Source: Candidatus Poribacteria bacterium (GTDB lineage: Bacteria; Poribacteria; WGA-4E; PCPOR2b). From it: a DNA stretch of 64,000 nt. Below the pieces are notes generated by a model that was not told the DNA's origin, did no database searches, and saw only the letters and a list, made by a program, of their open reading frames with translations. The stretch spans positions 101,826 to 165,825 of the forward strand of contig PYIZ01000033.1 in the NCBI GenBank assembly GCA_003635265.1, given 5' to 3'. Both the position numbers and the translations under genes were made by a program. This document shows, one piece after another, positions 61,768 to 64,000 of this stretch. Position 1 is the first letter of the stretch; each line of letters opens with the position of its first letter.

Positions 61768-63333
61768 ATGAATATCGGTAAACTACTGACAAAATCTGCA
61801 CGAACTTTTCCCGAAAACCTCGCAATTGCTTATGGTTCTAGAGAATTGACCTATGCCGAATTTAATGCGCGAGCTAACCGTCTGGCAAATGGACTTAGGG
61901 GGCTTGGCGTCCAGCAAGGGGATAACGTGGCGGTGCTGATGTATAACTGTCCTGAAATGTTGGAGTCAATGTTTGCTTGTTTCAAGGCGGGTTGCGGTAC
62001 CATACCTATTAATTTCCGGCTACACCCTAGAGAGTTTGCCTTTATCATTAATCATTCCGAAGCCAAAGTAGTGATTATCTCGCCTGAATTCAACGAGGTA
62101 CTCGTCGACATCCGTGATGACATCCCACAAGTCAGTTATATCGTCAGTGAGGCCGAAGCGCAAGAGTCGTTTTTGGATTACGATGCCGTATTATCTGCTG
62201 AATCGGATCGTTTTGAAGATGCAGACATCGCCCCTGATGACGTGGCATGGCTCTTTTATACCTCCGGAACCACAGGTCAACCCAAGGGTGCGATGTTGAC
62301 GCACCGTAACCTACTCGCCATGACGATGAACTTTTACGCGGACATGTGCCCGGGATTTGGTCCCAACGATGTTGCGCTCCACGCCGCTCCTCTATCACAC
62401 GGGAGCGGGTGCTATGCGATACCCACCATCGGTAAGGCGGCGGCTAACGTTATTTTAGATACAAAGTCCTTTGAGCCGGAGCAAGTGTTAAAGACGATCG
62501 AAGCGCGCCGTGTAACAACCATGTTCGCTGCACCGACCATGATTAAACTATTAATCGATAATCCAGCGGTGGACCTATATGACCACAGTTCGTTGAAGTC
62601 GTTAAACTACGGCGGTGCCCCGATGTTAGTCGAGGATCTGATGGAAGCGATGGCAAAACTGGGCCCCTGTCTTGTTCAACTGTACGGGCAGGCGGAATCC
62701 CCCATGACCATCACGTATCTGTCCCACGATGACCATGTTCTCAACGGAGATCCGGCTCAGATGAAACGTCTCGCATCAGCGGGCATCCCGCGCACCGATG
62801 TCGAAGTGAAGATTGTCGATACCGATGATAATGAACTCCCGCTCGGTGAGATGGGGGAGATTGTTACGCGCTCGGATCTGGTGATGAGAGGCTACTGGCG
62901 AGATCCCGAAGCCACCGCTGAAACTTTGCGGAATGGATGGCTGCATACCGGAGATATGGGTTACATTGATGAATCCGGCTACCTCTTTTTGATGGATAGG
63001 TCAAAAGACCTGATTATCAGCGGGGGCGAAAACATCTATCCCCGCGAAATCGAAGAGGTTATTGTCCAACACCCCGCCGTTCGAGAGGTGGCTGTTATCG
63101 GTGTTCCGGATCCGGTGTGGGGTGAGTCGATAACCGCAGTCGTCTCGCTTGTAGCTGAGAAGGAGGTCACAGAGACGGAACTGATCGATTTTTGCACAGA
63201 ACATATCGCCCGCTATAAACGACCAAAATCAATCGATTTTGTGGAGGAATTGCCCAAGAACAACTACGGAAAAATTCTCAAGCGGGAGTTGAGAGACAAA
63301 TATTGGAGAGGAAAAACCAGTCAGGTAATATAA
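61768..63333 (+). CDS. Acyl-CoA synthetase (AMP-forming)
   Basis: 521-residue member of the ANL superfamily. The phosphate-binding loop is FYTSGTTGQPKGAM, the A5-type motif is LYGQAESPM, the A7-type motif is LHTGDMGYIDE, and the C-terminal lysine is in KNNYGKILKRE. It activates a carboxylic acid to an acyl-adenylate and then to the CoA ester, likely a medium- or long-chain fatty acid. The ribosome site is GGGGAGAGCC just before the ATG at 61768. No other fatty-acid genes are seen nearby. The reading frame is complete. Confidence 0.88.
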   Translation: MNIGKLLTKSARTFPENLAIAYGSRELTYAEFNARANRLANGLRGLGVQQGDNVAVLMYNCPEMLESMFACFKAGCGTIPINFRLHPREFAFIINHSEAKVVIISPEFNEVLVDIRDDIPQVSYIVSEAEAQESFLDYDAVLSAESDRFEDADIAPDDVAWLFYTSGTTGQPKGAMLTHRNLLAMTMNFYADMCPGFGPNDVALHAAPLSHGSGCYAIPTIGKAAANVILDTKSFEPEQVLKTIEARRVTTMFAAPTMIKLLIDNPAVDLYDHSSLKSLNYGGAPMLVEDLMEAMAKLGPCLVQLYGQAESPMTITYLSHDDHVLNGDPAQMKRLASAGIPRTDVEVKIVDTDDNELPLGEMGEIVTRSDLVMRGYWRDPEATAETLRNGWLHTGDMGYIDESGYLFLMDRSKDLIISGGENIYPREIEEVIVQHPAVREVAVIGVPDPVWGESITAVVSLVAEKEVTETELIDFCTEHIARYKRPKSIDFVEELPKNNYGKILKRELRDKYWRGKTSQVI

Positions 63334-63362
63334 TAACCAATAGTGCTAGTTTGCAGCTGTTA

Positions 63363-63490
63363 GTAACGTGATGCGTGAAACTGAAAATCATTGGTTCATT
63401 TAGCCCCAGCGGGGCGACATGTCTATAGTACGTGGATAAACTGGAATGTAAGAAGAATGGACTAACCAACAAATGAATCAATGAACTCCC
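63363..63490 (+). repeat. Mosaic repeat (A and B modules) with module D
   Basis: A partial A (ACGTGATGCGTGAAACTG), B (ATTGGTTCATTTAG), D (CCCCAGCGGGGCGACATGTC) and a second B stretch (AACAAATGAATCAATGAAC) are strung together. D here matches 14555-14579 and 2669-2692. Confidence 0.5.
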
Positions 63491-63599
63491 CGATAAATCG
63501 GGATTTTCAACTTGAAAACACTGGAAACAATCCCATGTCCCGATTCTCGGGATCCCGACTTGTCGGGACTTAGCGTTGGGTCAGACAGCGTAATTTTAG

Positions 63600-63628
63600 T
63601 TGATAGCGCCATCAAAATATGGCATAAT
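63600..63628 (+). promoter_or_regulatory. Sigma-70-type promoter for tnpB leader
   Basis: TTGATA at 63600-63605 and CATAAT at 63623-63628 are 17 bases apart. Initiation would fall at the first base of the P1 helix of the folded leader. Confidence 0.6.
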
Positions 63629-63631
63629 TCC

Positions 63632-63708
63632 TTTGTCCTTGTGGGAGGGTTCTACGCCACCGCCCGGTGGTGTCTCCCACACCTTTTAGAACAAGGTGTA
63701 AGGACAAA
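63632..63708 (+). other. Three-way-junction leader immediately upstream of tnpB
   Basis: P1 pairs 63632-63640 (TTTGTCCTT) with 63700-63708 (AAGGACAAA). P2 pairs 63641-63647 (GTGGGAG) with 63674-63680 (CTCCCAC) and continues, after a six-base bulge, with 63654-63661 pairing with 63666-63673 around a GCCC loop. P3 pairs 63681-63685 (ACCTT) with 63693-63697 (AAGGT). The tnpB ATG lies 12 bases after P1. It may be the left end of an IS200/IS605-type element, or a regulatory leader RNA. The folding was done by eye. Confidence 0.55.
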
Positions 63709-63720
63709 CAGGACACACCC

Positions 63721-64000
63721 ATGTTAAAAACTCACAAAATAGCCTTAGATACAAACAATGTCCAAGCGACACAATTCGCTCAACATTGTGGCTATGCTCG
63801 TGTTGCGTATAATCACGCCCTTGCTGATTTTAAGGCTGGTTTAGCCAATGGTGAGTGGCATAGCCATATAGAGTTAAACAAACGTTTTAATTCGGTCAAG
63901 CGAGAGCAATATGAGTGGTGTGACGCGTTAAACCAACGTGCTGCTCACAATGCGATTTACTTCAACTTTCAGGATGCCGTCAAACGGTGGCAGTCAGGTG
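63721..64000 (+). CDS. tnpB: TnpB/OrfB-type RNA-guided nuclease of an IS200/IS605-type element, N-terminal part
   Basis: The ATG at 63721 opens a frame of 93 codons that runs off the window end. Its beginning (HKIALDTNNVQATQFAQH, then CGYARVAYNHALADFK, NKRFNSVKREQYEW) matches the N-terminal helix-turn-helix of IS605 OrfB/TnpB proteins. TnpB proteins are ancestors of Cas12 and cut DNA using an RNA from the element's own end. The catalytic RuvC part and the right end are outside the window. No TnpA gene is present between the acyl-CoA synthetase and this gene. Confidence 0.85.
   Translation, partial: MLKTHKIALDTNNVQATQFAQHCGYARVAYNHALADFKAGLANGEWHSHIELNKRFNSVKREQYEWCDALNQRAAHNAIYFNFQDAVKRWQSG

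Larger units (their letters stand above)
63334..63720. other. 387-base gap rich in repeats, ending in the tnpB leader
   Basis: Holds a module A/B run (63363-63400), module D (63401-63427), more B-type sequence to about 63486, three short palindromes around CCCGAT...ATCGGG-type cores (63487-63501, 63518-63533, 63535-63548), a sigma-70 promoter (63600-63628) and a folded leader (63632-63708). No intact coding frame is convincing. Confidence 0.6.

Noticed and set aside
1..64000. tRNA, rRNA and CRISPR arrays
   Set aside because: Read for the T-loop and rRNA signatures and for regular direct repeats; none was found, although a covariance-model scan would be decisive.

Overview
The window is a gene-dense stretch of a bacterial chromosome. 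The mix of genes is what I associate with uncultured sponge-symbiont-type bacteria such as Candidatus Poribacteria. It has eight phytanoyl-CoA-dioxygenase-like (PhyH) genes plus one TauD-type dioxygenase, two Asp-box sialidase-like proteins, two enolase-superfamily sugar-acid dehydratases, a formamidase-like gene, a ceramidase-like gene, Gfo/Idh/MocA and ThuA proteins, and large WD40 and TPR proteins. This taxonomic call is an inference from gene content; no rRNA or tRNA gene was seen to anchor it.

Layout. 0-2.6 kb: the tail of an unknown gene, then a HAD dehalogenase-like enzyme, a DUF429 protein and a methyltransferase. 2.8-8.7 kb: a catabolic block of PhyH, amidohydrolase and enolase-superfamily genes, a HicB-like small protein, a GNAT remnant, a second PhyH and a sialidase. 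8.8-12.4 kb: a three-PAS histidine kinase followed by a sigma-54 response regulator. 12.4-16.7 kb: gene debris with a perfect hairpin, a small membrane protein, an orphan ABC permease (minus), and a zinc dehydrogenase and NHL propeller pair (minus). 16.9-19.8 kb: a second sialidase with a good promoter, an overlapping convergent TauD gene, and a formamidase. 20.0-24.0 kb: a minus-strand operon of glycoside-hydrolase-like protein, AGXT2L-type phospholyase and APH-type kinase. 24.2-34.7 kb: an Ldh2-type oxidoreductase, a tandem PhyH pair, a VOC protein, leuS with a clear promoter, a second tandem PhyH pair and an ABC exporter with an unusual N-terminus. 34.7-37.9 kb: an epimerase, a PhyH gene and a MntA/HepT toxin-antitoxin pair, all minus. 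38.1-41.7 kb: a DgoD-like dehydratase, rsmI and a VWA lipoprotein-like gene. 41.7-50.1 kb: a WD40 protein (minus), ThuA, an RlmD-like methyltransferase, two tandem GNAT paralogues and a ceramidase-like gene. 50.2-60.9 kb (all minus): M20 peptidase, PhyH, Gfo/Idh/MocA, a TPR protein, pdxA, a hydroxyacid dehydrogenase, nnr and a CPBP protease. 61.1-64.0 kb: a small membrane protein, an acyl-CoA synthetase, and a TnpB-type gene cut by the window end.

Working together. Most of the metabolism looks like oxidative and hydrolytic scavenging of host- or matrix-derived organic compounds (sugar acids, amides, glycans, amino alcohols), interleaved with ordinary housekeeping genes (leuS, rsmI, rlmD-like, nnr, pdxA).

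The intergenic DNA carries the least-explained signals. A mosaic repeat of modules A (CGTGAAACGTGA-type), B (iterated TTCATTGGT-type) and C (a ~30 bp CGGTTTCTGTTGCA... to ...TTAACATGAG unit) recurs in at least nine places, in both orientations. A 124 bp MITE-like element has 19 bp inverted ends and a 7 bp target duplication. A 77 nt three-way-junction leader, preceded by a well-formed sigma-70 promoter, lies directly in front of the tnpB start codon.
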